The translations under genes were made by a program, and so were the position numbers. Below the pieces are notes generated by a model. The model was not told the DNA's origin. It made no database searches and was given only the letters and a program-made list of their open reading frames with translations. From NCBI GenBank assembly GCA_047618565.1, contig JBLHKW010000114.1:1-17726 (forward strand): 17,726 nucleotides of DNA, written 5' to 3'. Below are positions 1-8,247 of this stretch, piece after piece. How positions within the stretch are numbered: the first letter of the stretch is position 1; each line of letters opens with the position of its first letter. This DNA comes from JBLHKW01 sp047618565 (GTDB lineage: Bacteria; Planctomycetota; UBA1135; GCA-002686595).

Positions 1-2579
1 ACCGAGTCGCGCACGAAATCGGAGACGGCGCCCAGGTCGAGGCCGTACTCCAGGGTCTTGTCGCGATCGAAGGTGATGCGCGCCTCGGGGTGACCTGGCC
101 GCATCGTCGTGCGCACGTCGGTCAGGCCGTCGATGCCAGCCATGCGCTCGCGCACCTGGTCGGCGATCTCGCCCAGTACAGCCAGGTCGTGGCCGCGCAC
201 CTCGACGGCGAGGGGCGAGTCGATGGCGAAGGGCGTCGGGCGCGTGACGTCCACCGAGCGCACCTCGGGGTGCGACTGCAGCATACTACGCACGCGCTCC
301 ACGGCGCGTTCCTCGTCGTTCAGGCTGGCGAACTCGGGTTTCAGGCGCACAGTGATGCGGGCCGTGTGGTCGCCCTCGATCTTGCGCGTCAGGCTCTCCT
401 GCTCGACGCCGACGGTCATGGCGGTCACCTTGACCGCCTCGAGTGCGCGGATCTCGCGGTCGAGTTCCGCGAAGATGCGGTCGGAGACGAGGATGGGCGT
501 GCCCACCGAGAGGCCCACGTGGGCCGTGAATTCCGCCTGATGGATCTCGGGGATCAGCTCGAGGCCGAGCGAACCGGCGCGACGCACCGCAAACCAGCTG
601 CCGGCGGCAACCGTCAGCAGAATCAGGAAGGGGTGCCGCAGCGAGATCGCCAGCATACGTGGGTACGCAACGTCCAGCGCGCGCCAGAGCGCGTCGAACA
701 GCTTGCGCACGGGCCAGGTGAGTATGGATCCAAGGAAGAAAAGCAGGGCCGAGATCAGGCTCAGCAGGCGCAGCGCGATGAATGCCACGAAGAGCAGGGT
801 GCGTCCGACAAGAACCTGTACCAGGTTCGGGATGAAGCTGCCCCAGCTCCACTGGATATCGTGCAGGAAGAACTCGTGCAGGAATCCCAGTGCCCAGCGG
901 CCGAACGAGACGTGCTGATCCTTGTCGCGCTTCACGCGATGGAACAGCTGGCGTTTCTCACCGCCGCTGTCGAGCCAGGTGCGCGAGGCCAGCATCGGGA
1001 TGAACAGGACCGCGACCAGCAGCGAGACCAGCAGCGACGAGACCACGGTCAGGGCCTGGTCCCCGAAGATCTGACCCGCGATGCCCTCGACGAAGACGAT
1101 CGGCGCGAAAACGGCCACGGTCGTCAGGGTCGACGCGGTGATGGCTCCCGAGACCTCGCCTACGCCACGTACGGCCGCGGCGCCGAGCGGGTCGCCCTCT
1201 TCGCGGCATCGGGTGATCGACTCGAGCACCACGATCGCGTTGTCCACCAGCATACCGATGCCCAGGGCCAGGCCGCCCAGGGACATGATGTTGAGCGAGA
1301 CGTTCGACAGGAACATGGGCGCGAAGGTCACGAGCACCGAGATCGGGATCGCGAGCCCGATGATCAGGGTGGCGGACAGCTTGCGCAGGAAGATCCACAT
1401 GACCGCGATGGCCAGTGCTCCCCCGAACAGGGCTGCCCACTTGACGTCGTCGATCGCGGCGCCGATGAACGTGGACTGGTCGGAGAGGAGCTCGATGCGC
1501 GCTTCTTTTCGCAGCGTCCAGGTCAGGAAGCCCAGGCTCTGCCGGTCCATCCACGTGACGCCAGCGTCCTCTCGGTCTGTTCCTTGCTCGCGCGCCTTCT
1601 TCTGGTCCTCTTCGTTCCCGAAGAGCCGCTCGCGAACCCGTTGCGCCACATCGACGATGTTCGCGCCGGCCTCGCGGTAGATCGCGATCTCCACCGCTTC
1701 GGCGCCATCGACGCGCGTGATGACCTCGCGCTCCGCGTGCGTGCGCGTGACCGTCGCCAGGTCGCTGATGCGGATCGTCGCACCCTCGCGTCGCAACACC
1801 GCGAGATTGCGAATCTCATCGATGGTCTGGAACTCGTTGAGCGTGCGTACCAGGTAATCGGTCGACCCTTCCCGGATCTGGCCGCCGGATGCGTTGAGGT
1901 TCTCCTGGCTCAGGCGGTCGCCGATCGCGCTGGCAGGGATGTTCTGTGCGTCGAGCCGGTAGGGGTCAACGCTGACGAGGATCTCCTCCTCGAGACCGCC
2001 GCGCACATTGACCGCGGCCACGCCCTCGATCGACTCGAGCTCGCGCTTGATCTTGTTCTCCGCGATCCAGCGCGTCTGCACGAAGGCTGCGTCGCTGGCG
2101 TCGTCCGTGATGGGGCTGACTCCGATGCGCAGGATCGGATCCAGGTTCGGGTCGTAGCGCAGGATCAGTGGCCGCTCCGCGCCCGCGGGCAGGAATATGG
2201 CATCCAGGCGGTCGCGCACCTCCTGAACGGCGAAGGTCATCTGGGTGCCCCAGTTGAACTCCACGAGCACATCCGAGAATGCGGCGCGGCTGATCGACGT
2301 GCTGCGCACGAGCCCGGGCAAGGTCGAGAGGGCTTCCTGGACGCGCACCGAGATACGGTCCTCGACGTCCTCGGGCGCGGCGCCCGGGTAGCCCGTGCGT
2401 ACGGTCAGGGTCGGATAGCTGATCTCCGGGAGCAGGTCGACGGGCAAGCGCTTGAACGAGACCACCCCGAAGACGCCGAGCGCCAGGATGAACATCGTGA
2501 TCGCGACCGGGCGGGTCGCGACGAACGCGAATCCGCCTTGGGAGCGTTCCGCTGGCGCGGGGGGCTGTTGTTGCGTCAC
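1..2579 (-). CDS. RND-family efflux pump inner-membrane permease (C-terminus beyond left edge)
   Basis: This is a proton-driven RND (HAE1/AcrB-like) transporter that would pair with the adaptor encoded just upstream. The frame is open from a GTG at 2579 to the left edge, giving about 859 visible residues. The N-terminus (VTQQQPPAPAER) leads into TM1 (about residues 29-47), followed by the typical RLPVDLLPEI and PGAAPEDVED sequences. TM4 carries GIGMLVDNAIVVLES (about residue 438); its Asp is the family's proton-relay residue, with Asn in the second position as in many HAE1 relatives. TM7 starts near residue 650, and the rest of the second periplasmic loop plus TM8-12 are cut off. About 80 extra residues, with hydrophobic stretches such as TLLFVAFIALRLLSLISALL, lie between TM6 and TM7. 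GTG is chosen because it falls 3 bp after the adaptor stop and keeps all of TM1; the next ATG lies inside TM1. The substrate cannot be deduced. Confidence 0.9.
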   Translation of the reverse strand, partial: MTQQQPPAPAERSQGGFAFVATRPVAITMFILALGVFGVVSFKRLPVDLLPEISYPTLTVRTGYPGAAPEDVEDRISVRVQEALSTLPGLVRSTSISRAAFSDVLVEFNWGTQMTFAVQEVRDRLDAIFLPAGAERPLILRYDPNLDPILRIGVSPITDDASDAAFVQTRWIAENKIKRELESIEGVAAVNVRGGLEEEILVSVDPYRLDAQNIPASAIGDRLSQENLNASGGQIREGSTDYLVRTLNEFQTIDEIRNLAVLRREGATIRISDLATVTRTHAEREVITRVDGAEAVEIAIYREAGANIVDVAQRVRERLFGNEEDQKKAREQGTDREDAGVTWMDRQSLGFLTWTLRKEARIELLSDQSTFIGAAIDDVKWAALFGGALAIAVMWIFLRKLSATLIIGLAIPISVLVTFAPMFLSNVSLNIMSLGGLALGIGMLVDNAIVVLESITRCREEGDPLGAAAVRGVGEVSGAITASTLTTVAVFAPIVFVEGIAGQIFGDQALTVVSSLLVSLLVAVLFIPMLASRTWLDSGGEKRQLFHRVKRDKDQHVSFGRWALGFLHEFFLHDIQWSWGSFIPNLVQVLVGRTLLFVAFIALRLLSLISALLFFLGSILTWPVRKLFDALWRALDVAYPRMLAISLRHPFLILLTVAAGSWFAVRRAGSLGLELIPEIHQAEFTAHVGLSVGTPILVSDRIFAELDREIRALEAVKVTAMTVGVEQESLTRKIEGDHTARITVRLKPEFASLNDEERAVERVRSMLQSHPEVRSVDVTRPTPFAIDSPLAVEVRGHDLAVLGEIADQVRERMAGIDGLTDVRTTMRPGHPEARITFDRDKTLEYGLDLGAVSDFVRDS

Positions 2580-2582
2580 CGC

Positions 2583-4007
2583 TCAGTCCGTCTGGGGCTG
2601 GGGTTTGTGGCTGGCACCGGTTTCGTCGGCTGTCCATGCCGCCGAGTTGACCGCGTCACCCTCTTCGAGGTCGCGGTTGCCGACCGCGATCACGGCGGAA
2701 CCGACCTCGAGCGGCTCATCGATGGCGAAGACTTCGACGAAGTCATCGCTCGTGAAGCCCTCAAGGACGTTGATGCGATGGGCCTTCTTGTCGCGTGCCA
2801 CGTAGATGAAATTGGTCTCGCCCTCGCGCTGGAGTGCGCGCTTGGGGATCACCAGCGCATCCGGGTGCCTGTCCGTGATGATGACGAGGCGGATGAGCAT
2901 GCCGGGCAGCAGGCTGCCGGTCGGAGCGTCGCCCGCGGTCCCGGCGTCGGGGTCGTCGTCGAGTCCCACGGTGACCCGGAAGGATCCGGATGCGGGGTCG
3001 ATGGTGGGGCTGACGAGCTGGATGTAACCGGCGAACACGCGCTCCGGGATGGCCTCGGCGTGGATCTGGATCTCGATGTCGGCGCCGTTGGGGCTGGATT
3101 CATGGTCGGTGCTGCGTCCAGCCGCACGGCGGTAGCGCGGTAGCTCGCGCTGAGGTCGCGAGAAGACGGCGCGCAGATCGTTGGGGTCGGTCAGCACGAA
3201 CGCGCTGGCGGACGGGCTTACGGAACCTCCAACCTTGACCGTGCGCCGTGCGATGACTCCTTCGAAGGGGGCGACGATCTCCGTGAAGCTCAGGTTGAGT
3301 TGCTGGCGCTCGACGGCAACCAGTCCCTTCTCGACCGAAGTATGCGAGGCCTTCTCGTTCTGGGTGGCGGCATCCACCGCGACGCGGGCGGCCTGCAGGT
3401 CGCGGTAGCCCTGGTCGCGGGTGAGCCGGAGCTGATCCAGATCCTGCCTGCTGACGAGGCCCGCCTGTTCGTTGCGCTCCACGTTGCGAACCGCCTGTTC
3501 CCAGGTCAGCTTGGCCCGTTCGAGGCGCTCGTTGGCTTCCTCGCCGGCGAGCTCCATGGCCGCGACGCCATCGCGTGCTTCCTTGAGCGAGAGCTCGGCC
3601 TCGTGCACCGCGACGTGCGCTTCGCGCTGGTCGAGGATGGCCAGGACTTCGCCCGCGGCGACCTCGTCACCCTCCTCAACCCGCAGCTCGACCAGCATTC
3701 CGGTCGCGCGCGGGAAGACGTCGATCTCCGTTGCCGACTCGATCGTCGTGGTCGTGGTCGTCGCGCGCGTCATCTCCCGCTGTTCGATGGGCGAGGTGCT
3801 CACCCGTACGGCCTCCTGGCGCTGGATCTCACCCTGCATGGGCGCGGATTCGTCGGGCTTGTGCGATCCGGGAGCGCCCGGCTTCGAGCAGGCGGCGCTG
3901 GTCAAGGCGAGTGACAGGACGAGGAGTGAAGCGAGCGACCGGGTCGTGGCGGGCAGCTCGGTGGACAGGACGCTGGATAGCGGTTGCGGCAGGGCTTTGG
4001 GAACCAT
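2583..4007 (-). CDS. RND efflux membrane-fusion (HlyD/AcrA-type) lipoprotein
   Basis: Periplasmic adaptor that links an RND pump to an outer-membrane channel; 474 residues. A hydrophobic leader (SLASLLVLSLALTSAAC) ends at Cys40, so a lipid anchor is likely, although the lipobox is imperfect (Ser at -3). Residues about 91-127 form the first half of a biotinyl/lipoyl-like domain (ATGMLVELRVEEGDEVAAGE). Residues about 128-235 are a long charged helical hairpin. The second lipoyl half follows (FTEIVAPFEGVIARRTVKVGG, about 241-261), then beta-barrel and membrane-proximal domains (GSLLPGMLIRL, ALVIPKRAL). The stop at 2583 precedes the permease GTG by 3 bp, so the two genes are one transcription unit. 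The leader has about 23 polar residues before its hydrophobic core, longer than usual, but no later ATG is available. The family assignment is firm; the specificity is unknown. Confidence 0.93.
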   Translation of the reverse strand: MVPKALPQPLSSVLSTELPATTRSLASLLVLSLALTSAACSKPGAPGSHKPDESAPMQGEIQRQEAVRVSTSPIEQREMTRATTTTTTIESATEIDVFPRATGMLVELRVEEGDEVAAGEVLAILDQREAHVAVHEAELSLKEARDGVAAMELAGEEANERLERAKLTWEQAVRNVERNEQAGLVSRQDLDQLRLTRDQGYRDLQAARVAVDAATQNEKASHTSVEKGLVAVERQQLNLSFTEIVAPFEGVIARRTVKVGGSVSPSASAFVLTDPNDLRAVFSRPQRELPRYRRAAGRSTDHESSPNGADIEIQIHAEAIPERVFAGYIQLVSPTIDPASGSFRVTVGLDDDPDAGTAGDAPTGSLLPGMLIRLVIITDRHPDALVIPKRALQREGETNFIYVARDKKAHRINVLEGFTSDDFVEVFAIDEPLEVGSAVIAVGNRDLEEGDAVNSAAWTADETGASHKPQPQTD

Positions 4008-4090
4008 TCGAGAACGTATGTGGGGGCGCGATTCGAGGCGGGGCGAAGGTCGGTGCTCGGCTTCAGGGCCGAGCGGCTACACTGCTTGTC
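4008..4090. promoter_or_regulatory. Divergent intergenic region between efflux unit and moeA
   Basis: These 83 bp separate the minus-strand efflux genes from plus-strand moeA, so both start signals must lie here or inside the neighbouring genes. On the plus strand TACACT (4078-4083) ends 7 bp before the moeA ATG at 4091. As a -10 box it would place the transcript start at or next to the ATG, giving a leaderless mRNA; I see no Shine-Dalgarno sequence. No good -35 sits 16-18 bp upstream of it. The same nine bases GGCTACACT recur at 8678-8686 before mreB. On the minus strand no convincing promoter stands out. Confidence 0.4.
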
Positions 4091-5314
4091 ATGCGCAGCG
4101 TACAAGAGGCTATTGTGGATATTCTGGGGCACGTACATCCATTAGAGGATGTCGAAACGGTCGAAGTCCTGGATGCACTCGGTCGGGTCCTGGCGCGTGA
4201 CGTCCATTCGGACGTGGACCTGCCTCCGTTCCAGAAGAGCGCCATGGACGGTTTTGCCGTCCGAAGTGCGGATTTCGGCCCGCAGGGGCTGGCCTCGGGA
4301 GTGGCACTGGAGGTGCTGGGGGAGTCCCGCGCGGGGGTGCCCTACGCAGGGTCCGTGGCGCCTGGTCAGTGTGTGGAGATCTACACCGGGGCGCAGGTGC
4401 CCGACGACTGTGACGCGGTCGTGATGGTCGAGAAGAGTCTCCGCGAGGGGCAAACCGTTCGTTTCGACGGGTCCGCCCAAGCGCGGCAAAATGTATGTAA
4501 TCAGGGCGAGGATCTGACCTCCGGCGCCCTGGCCCTGGCTTCGCACAGGCGCTTATCGCCGACCGATCTGTCCGTCCTGGCCGCCGTCGGCTGCTCTCCG
4601 GTTCCGGTCTTCCGCAGGCCGCGCGTGTCCATCTTGACCACCGGCGACGAACTGGTCGCCCCGCACGAGACCCCCGGCGTGGGCCAGATCCGTGAGGGCA
4701 ACACCCTGCACCTGGCCGCCCTCACGGCGGGTGCGGGGGCGCAGGTGATCGAGGTCGGCCTGGTGGCCGACCGTTCCGAGGAGCTCGAGGCGCGCTTCGC
4801 CGCGGCTCTCGCGCAGTCGGACGTGGTGATCACGACCGGTGGAGTGAGCATGGGCAAGTACGATCTGGTCGCACAGGTGTTCCGCAAGCTGGGCGTGCGC
4901 GAGGTCTTTCACAAGGTCGCGGTCAAGCCGGGCAAGCCGATCTGGTTTGGCGTGCAGGACTCCACCCTGGTGTTTGGCCTTCCGGGCAACCCCGTGTCGT
5001 GCCTGGTGGATCAGGAGGTGTTCGTGCGCCCCGCGCTTGCGAAGCTCGGAAACGCTCCGCAGTGCGAGTGGGGCGAGGGCCTGCGCAGGGGACGCTGGGA
5101 CGGGGCCGAGATGGCGCAGCATCCCCGTCAGCGCTACGTCCCTGTGCGCGTCTGCCAGGGGGAGGATGGGGTGGACCAGGTCTCGCGCCTGGACTGGTCG
5201 AGTTCCGCGGATATCGTTGGCCTGGCGGAGGCCGACGGGCTGGCACTCGTTCCGGCCGGAACGGGCTTGCCGTCCGGGGGCCGCGTCTCCTACCGTCCGC
5301 TTCCGCGGCCCTGA
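4091..5314 (+). CDS. moeA: Molybdopterin molybdenumtransferase MoeA
   Basis: Cytoplasmic enzyme that inserts molybdate into adenylylated molybdopterin, the last common step of molybdenum cofactor synthesis. It has 407 residues, close to the 411 of E. coli MoeA. Signature motifs appear in order: PPFQKSAMDGFAV (about residue 46), EIYTGAQVPDDCDAVVMVE (about 96-114), GEDL, RRPRVSILTTGDELV, a GQIREGN segment, DVVITTGGVSMGKYD (about 243-257), HKVAVKPGKP and VFGLPGNPVSCLV (about 296). Family members usually read IRDSN at the fifth motif, where this protein has IREGN, a minor variation. The ATG at 4091 is chosen because the protein starts there in the usual MoeA way; the open frame continues 120 codons upstream but overlaps the divergent gene. 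No other cofactor genes are adjacent, so this is an orphan moeA. lnt follows after 41 bp, possibly in the same transcript. Confidence 0.95.
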   Translation: MRSVQEAIVDILGHVHPLEDVETVEVLDALGRVLARDVHSDVDLPPFQKSAMDGFAVRSADFGPQGLASGVALEVLGESRAGVPYAGSVAPGQCVEIYTGAQVPDDCDAVVMVEKSLREGQTVRFDGSAQARQNVCNQGEDLTSGALALASHRRLSPTDLSVLAAVGCSPVPVFRRPRVSILTTGDELVAPHETPGVGQIREGNTLHLAALTAGAGAQVIEVGLVADRSEELEARFAAALAQSDVVITTGGVSMGKYDLVAQVFRKLGVREVFHKVAVKPGKPIWFGVQDSTLVFGLPGNPVSCLVDQEVFVRPALAKLGNAPQCEWGEGLRRGRWDGAEMAQHPRQRYVPVRVCQGEDGVDQVSRLDWSSSADIVGLAEADGLALVPAGTGLPSGGRVSYRPLPRP

Positions 5315-5342
5315 CCGCTCCGACTCCACCGCGGCAGCGTGC

Positions 5343-5354
5343 CGAGGATCCTCG
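5343..5354 (+). promoter_or_regulatory. Perfect palindrome covering the lnt ribosome binding site
   Basis: CGAGGATCCTCG is a 12-bp perfect inverted repeat ending one base before the lnt ATG at 5356. Its left arm contains the best Shine-Dalgarno-like string (GAGGA). A palindrome with no unpaired centre cannot form a full hairpin in RNA, but pairing of the outer bases or protein binding could hide the ribosome site. It may also be chance in GC-rich DNA. Confidence 0.35.
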
Positions 5355-5355
5355 C

Positions 5356-7179
5356 ATGAGCACTCCAGATGTCTCCGCCGCCGGCCTGAGCGAGGCGCCC
5401 GAGCCGACCCCCTGGTCGCGCTTTGGCATGGCCTTCTTCAGCTGGTTGTTGATCGTGATCTCGATGCCGGGCATGGGCCGCCATGACGGCTTCGGTCACA
5501 TCGCGTTCGTGGCCCTGATCCCCTGGGCCCTGGTCTGCAGTCGCCCGGGCCGGCGCGCTTTCCTGGCCGAGTGGGGGGCAGCCGCCATCGGGCTGTTCCT
5601 GACGTACCTGTGGATGCGCATGCTCCTGCCCTGGCTGGTACCCATCATGGGAGCCGTTCCGGCGCTCTACGCCGCGGCATCCGGCATCCTTCTGCGCCGT
5701 TTGGCACGTCGCTACCCCCTGGCGGTCGCGGTCCCGGTGGCATGGATGGCGAGCGAGCTCACCCGCTGGCTCCTGCCGGTCCCGCTCAGCTTCGGATGGT
5801 GGCGCCTCGGGACGATGTCCCACGACTCCCTCTGGTTCGCCGGTAGTGCTCGCATCTGGGGCGTTTGGGGGCTGAGCTACGTCTTCGCCGCCTTCGCGGG
5901 CGGGGTCGCGGACTGGCTGCGGGCGCGCGAACTCGAGCGGCGCTGGAGCCTCGGCTCGAAAGTGGCTGGCTTCGGTCCGCTGCTGCTGGCGGTCGCCTTC
6001 AGCTTCCTGATTCCGCCTCCGGCGTCGCGCCCCGGGCCGTCGATCCTGATGGTGCAGCCGGGCATCGAGCAGAAGCTGAAGACCTACTCGAACGATCCCC
6101 TGCGCGAACTCTTCCTGCCCAACTGCACGTTGACCTTTGAGGCGCTGGCCGAGATCGAGGCGGCCGGGGAACCCGCACCGGACCTGGTGGCCTGGGGCGA
6201 GTCCATGTTGACCCAGCCCGTGGTCGAAGCGTCCGCGCTCGAGGGTGTCGCCGCGGGAATGCAGCCCCTGGAATGGGCCGGATGGAAGGCCGATATCGAC
6301 GGATTCGAGAGTCTCGCCGCGCGCGAGAGAGTCCTCGTGCAAGGACTTCTGTTTGGACAAACCGCGGAGCAAGGCCGGCTGGCGGAAGTGCTGCGGAGCG
6401 ATCCTCCGGCCTGGGCCGCGAGCGTGCTGGCCGGCCGCCCGCTGCTGCCCCAGGGCTCGAGTTTCTTCTGCGGCGCGGAGTCGATCTTCGCCCATGAGGG
6501 AGCCATCCGGCGGCGCAACGCGGGCTTCATCTGGGACGCCGAGGGGCGCCGGAGCGAGCCGGCTCCGAAGGTCAATCTGGTGCCCGGGGCCGAGGATCTG
6601 CGTGGCTTCCAGCACCTCGACTTCATGCTCGACATCATGCTCGAGATGGGAGGCTACATCCCGGACCTGGTGGCGGCGGACGAGACCGTCGTGCTGCCCC
6701 TGACGGCCCGGGACGGCGAGACCTACGCCATGGCCACCACGATCTGCTTCGACAACTCGTTCGACGACGCGTACATGGTCCCGATGCGGCGCGAGCCGGT
6801 CGACTTCCACCTGGTCGCCAGCAACGAGGCCTGGTACGAGTCCACCGTCGAGATGGACCAGATGGCGGCTTTTTCGCGCCTGATCGCGCAGTCCACCGGG
6901 CGCTCGGTGGTGCGCGTGACGAATTCCGGAATCTCCATGGTGCTCGGGCCTTCGGGCGCCGAGCTCGCGGTCCTGGAGGTCGACGGGCAGCGAAAAATGG
7001 TCGCCGGCACCCTGCAGGCCACCATCCCCGTGCCCGTCCGCGGGCCCGGGGGAGAGGCTTCCACTACCTTTTATGTTCGCACGGAGATCTGGCAGCTCTG
7101 GGGATGGGGCCTCGCGATCCTGGTCCTCGCTTACCTGGCGGGCAACTCCGATCGTAACCGCGGCCCTGAACCTGGATAG
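5356..7179 (+). CDS. lnt: Apolipoprotein N-acyltransferase Lnt, enlarged nitrilase domain
   Basis: Inner-membrane enzyme that transfers a fatty acyl chain from phospholipid to the N-terminal Cys of lipoproteins. The product has 607 residues, against about 510 in E. coli. Several membrane segments occupy residues about 24-235 (for example FGMAFFSWLLIVISMPGMG), followed by a nitrilase-fold domain opening with SILMVQPGIEQ. The putative triad is Glu282 (VAWGESM), Lys405 (APKVNLVPGAED, matching the family K..LVPFGE) and Cys464 (ATTICFDNSF). SNEAWYEST and VRVTNSGISMVLGPSG match the usual NDaWf and RatNtGiS motifs. A last transmembrane helix (about 577-596) closes the protein. Glu-to-Lys spacing is 123 residues, compared with 68 in E. 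coli, so about 55 extra residues lie between them. The ATG at 5356 is preferred because the upstream frame overlaps moeA. The identification is strong; activity is inferred from the intact triad. Confidence 0.92.
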   Translation: MSTPDVSAAGLSEAPEPTPWSRFGMAFFSWLLIVISMPGMGRHDGFGHIAFVALIPWALVCSRPGRRAFLAEWGAAAIGLFLTYLWMRMLLPWLVPIMGAVPALYAAASGILLRRLARRYPLAVAVPVAWMASELTRWLLPVPLSFGWWRLGTMSHDSLWFAGSARIWGVWGLSYVFAAFAGGVADWLRARELERRWSLGSKVAGFGPLLLAVAFSFLIPPPASRPGPSILMVQPGIEQKLKTYSNDPLRELFLPNCTLTFEALAEIEAAGEPAPDLVAWGESMLTQPVVEASALEGVAAGMQPLEWAGWKADIDGFESLAARERVLVQGLLFGQTAEQGRLAEVLRSDPPAWAASVLAGRPLLPQGSSFFCGAESIFAHEGAIRRRNAGFIWDAEGRRSEPAPKVNLVPGAEDLRGFQHLDFMLDIMLEMGGYIPDLVAADETVVLPLTARDGETYAMATTICFDNSFDDAYMVPMRREPVDFHLVASNEAWYESTVEMDQMAAFSRLIAQSTGRSVVRVTNSGISMVLGPSGAELAVLEVDGQRKMVAGTLQATIPVPVRGPGGEASTTFYVRTEIWQLWGWGLAILVLAYLAGNSDRNRGPEPG

Positions 7180-7216
7180 CATCGACCGGAACGTGACGCA
7201 GGTCAGCAGGTGGCCC

Positions 7217-7246
7217 TTGACCCCCTGTGTCCCGGGTCCCTATACT
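7217..7246 (+). promoter_or_regulatory. Sigma70-like promoter for the coiled-coil/small membrane protein unit
   Basis: TTGACC (7217-7222) and TATACT (7241-7246) are separated by 18 bp, close to the TTGACA/TATAAT consensus and standing out in GC-rich DNA. The start would fall near 7253 and leave a 5' leader of about 100 nt before the ATG at 7357. The rest of the 7180-7356 gap holds no gene that I can see. Confidence 0.65.
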
Positions 7247-7356
7247 CACACGCCAATCGGTCCGGCCTGGACTTTTCCAGGCCTTGCCGGCCAACGGCTT
7301 AGAACTTTCGCGCAACTCCTTAACGTTCGGGCTCCCCCCAAAGGCCCTGGAAAAGC

Positions 7357-8214
7357 ATGAGCACCCCCGGGAAGATCTTTACGGTCCTCAACACCATCCT
7401 CGCGGCCCTGTTCCTCGGTTGGGCGGCCAATAACCTCGCCCAGAGCACCAACTACAAGGAAATGTACGACGGTGAAGTCGCGGCCAAGGCCGCGCTTCAG
7501 GCGGACCTCGATAACCAGGTCGACGCCCTTCGGACGGAACTCTCCACCAAGGAGCAGACCGTTGGTCAGCTCCGCAGTGATCGCGACGGCCTGAAGGTCG
7601 ATCGGGATCGCCTCTCGGGCGAAGTCGAGAGCGCCGAGAGCGCAAACGCTGCCCTGAGTGGTGATATCAGCGAGATCAAGAGTTCGCTCGATTCCTACGC
7701 ACAGACGAACAAGTCGAACGCGGACCGCGTGGACGCGGCCGTCCAGGAGCGGAACGAGGCTGGAGAAGCCCGTCGCACCGCAGAAGACGAGCGCGAGTCG
7801 GCCCTCGAGGCCGCACGCGCTTCCGGCGAGGAACTGCAGGCCGCCAATAACCAGGTGGCTTCCCTCGAGCGTGAGCGCGAGGAGCTGCGCACCCGCGTCA
7901 GCGAGCTCGACGCCCAGCTGACGGCCCTGGCCGAAGCGACCGGCACCTCGCTGCCCGACATCGTGTCGATGCCCCCGATCGACGGTTCGGTGCTGCAGGT
8001 CGTCAATTCGGTCGAGCCGGGCCTGATCGCGATCAACCGCGGAACTGCCCACGGAGTTCAGCGCGGCTTTACCTTCGATATCTACGCTGGTGGCCAGTAC
8101 AAGGGCCAGGTGCGAGTCGAAAGCGTGCAGAACGACATGTGCACGGCCGTCATCGTTCGGACCTACGAGGGCCGGGACATCACCCAAGGCGATCGCGCCT
8201 CGACGCGGATCTAG
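7357..8214 (+). CDS. Membrane-anchored coiled-coil protein with C-terminal beta-type domain
   Basis: Unnamed 285-residue protein. An N-terminal hydrophobic segment (about 7-28, IFTVLNTILAALFLGWAANNL) acts as a membrane anchor. Residues about 35-195 are rich in Glu, Arg, Ala, Asp and Gln with heptad-like spacing and predict a long coiled coil. The C-terminal 80 residues form a compact, probably beta-rich domain containing GLIAINRGTAHGVQRGFTFDIY. This resembles the 'I.lG..dGv..G..f.Vy' pattern of small beta-barrels seen in MreC- and FlgT-like proteins. Anchor, coiled coil and barrel is the MreC layout, and mreB lies about 540 bp downstream. A role in organising the envelope is therefore plausible but inferred. 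The gene has its own promoter and is followed after 33 bp by a small membrane protein gene. No enzymatic motif is visible. Confidence 0.8.
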   Translation: MSTPGKIFTVLNTILAALFLGWAANNLAQSTNYKEMYDGEVAAKAALQADLDNQVDALRTELSTKEQTVGQLRSDRDGLKVDRDRLSGEVESAESANAALSGDISEIKSSLDSYAQTNKSNADRVDAAVQERNEAGEARRTAEDERESALEAARASGEELQAANNQVASLEREREELRTRVSELDAQLTALAEATGTSLPDIVSMPPIDGSVLQVVNSVEPGLIAINRGTAHGVQRGFTFDIYAGGQYKGQVRVESVQNDMCTAVIVRTYEGRDITQGDRASTRI

Positions 8215-8247
8215 ACCCGCTCACCCGGTCATAACGGAGAATTCGAC

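Noticed and set aside
90..3143. 1017-residue open frame on the plus strand
   Set aside because: It lies opposite the RND pump and adaptor, whose minus-strand translations carry clear family motifs. The plus frame is low-complexity Arg/Asp/Gly/His, typical of a GC-rich shadow.
3731..4090. Upstream extension of the moeA frame by 120 codons
   Set aside because: It overlaps the divergent adaptor gene and is not MoeA-like; the conserved protein begins at ATG 4091.
5290..7182. 630-residue open frame on the minus strand
   Set aside because: It is antisense to lnt, composed of Arg/His/Gln/Gly-rich sequence without domains; lnt has intact catalytic motifs.
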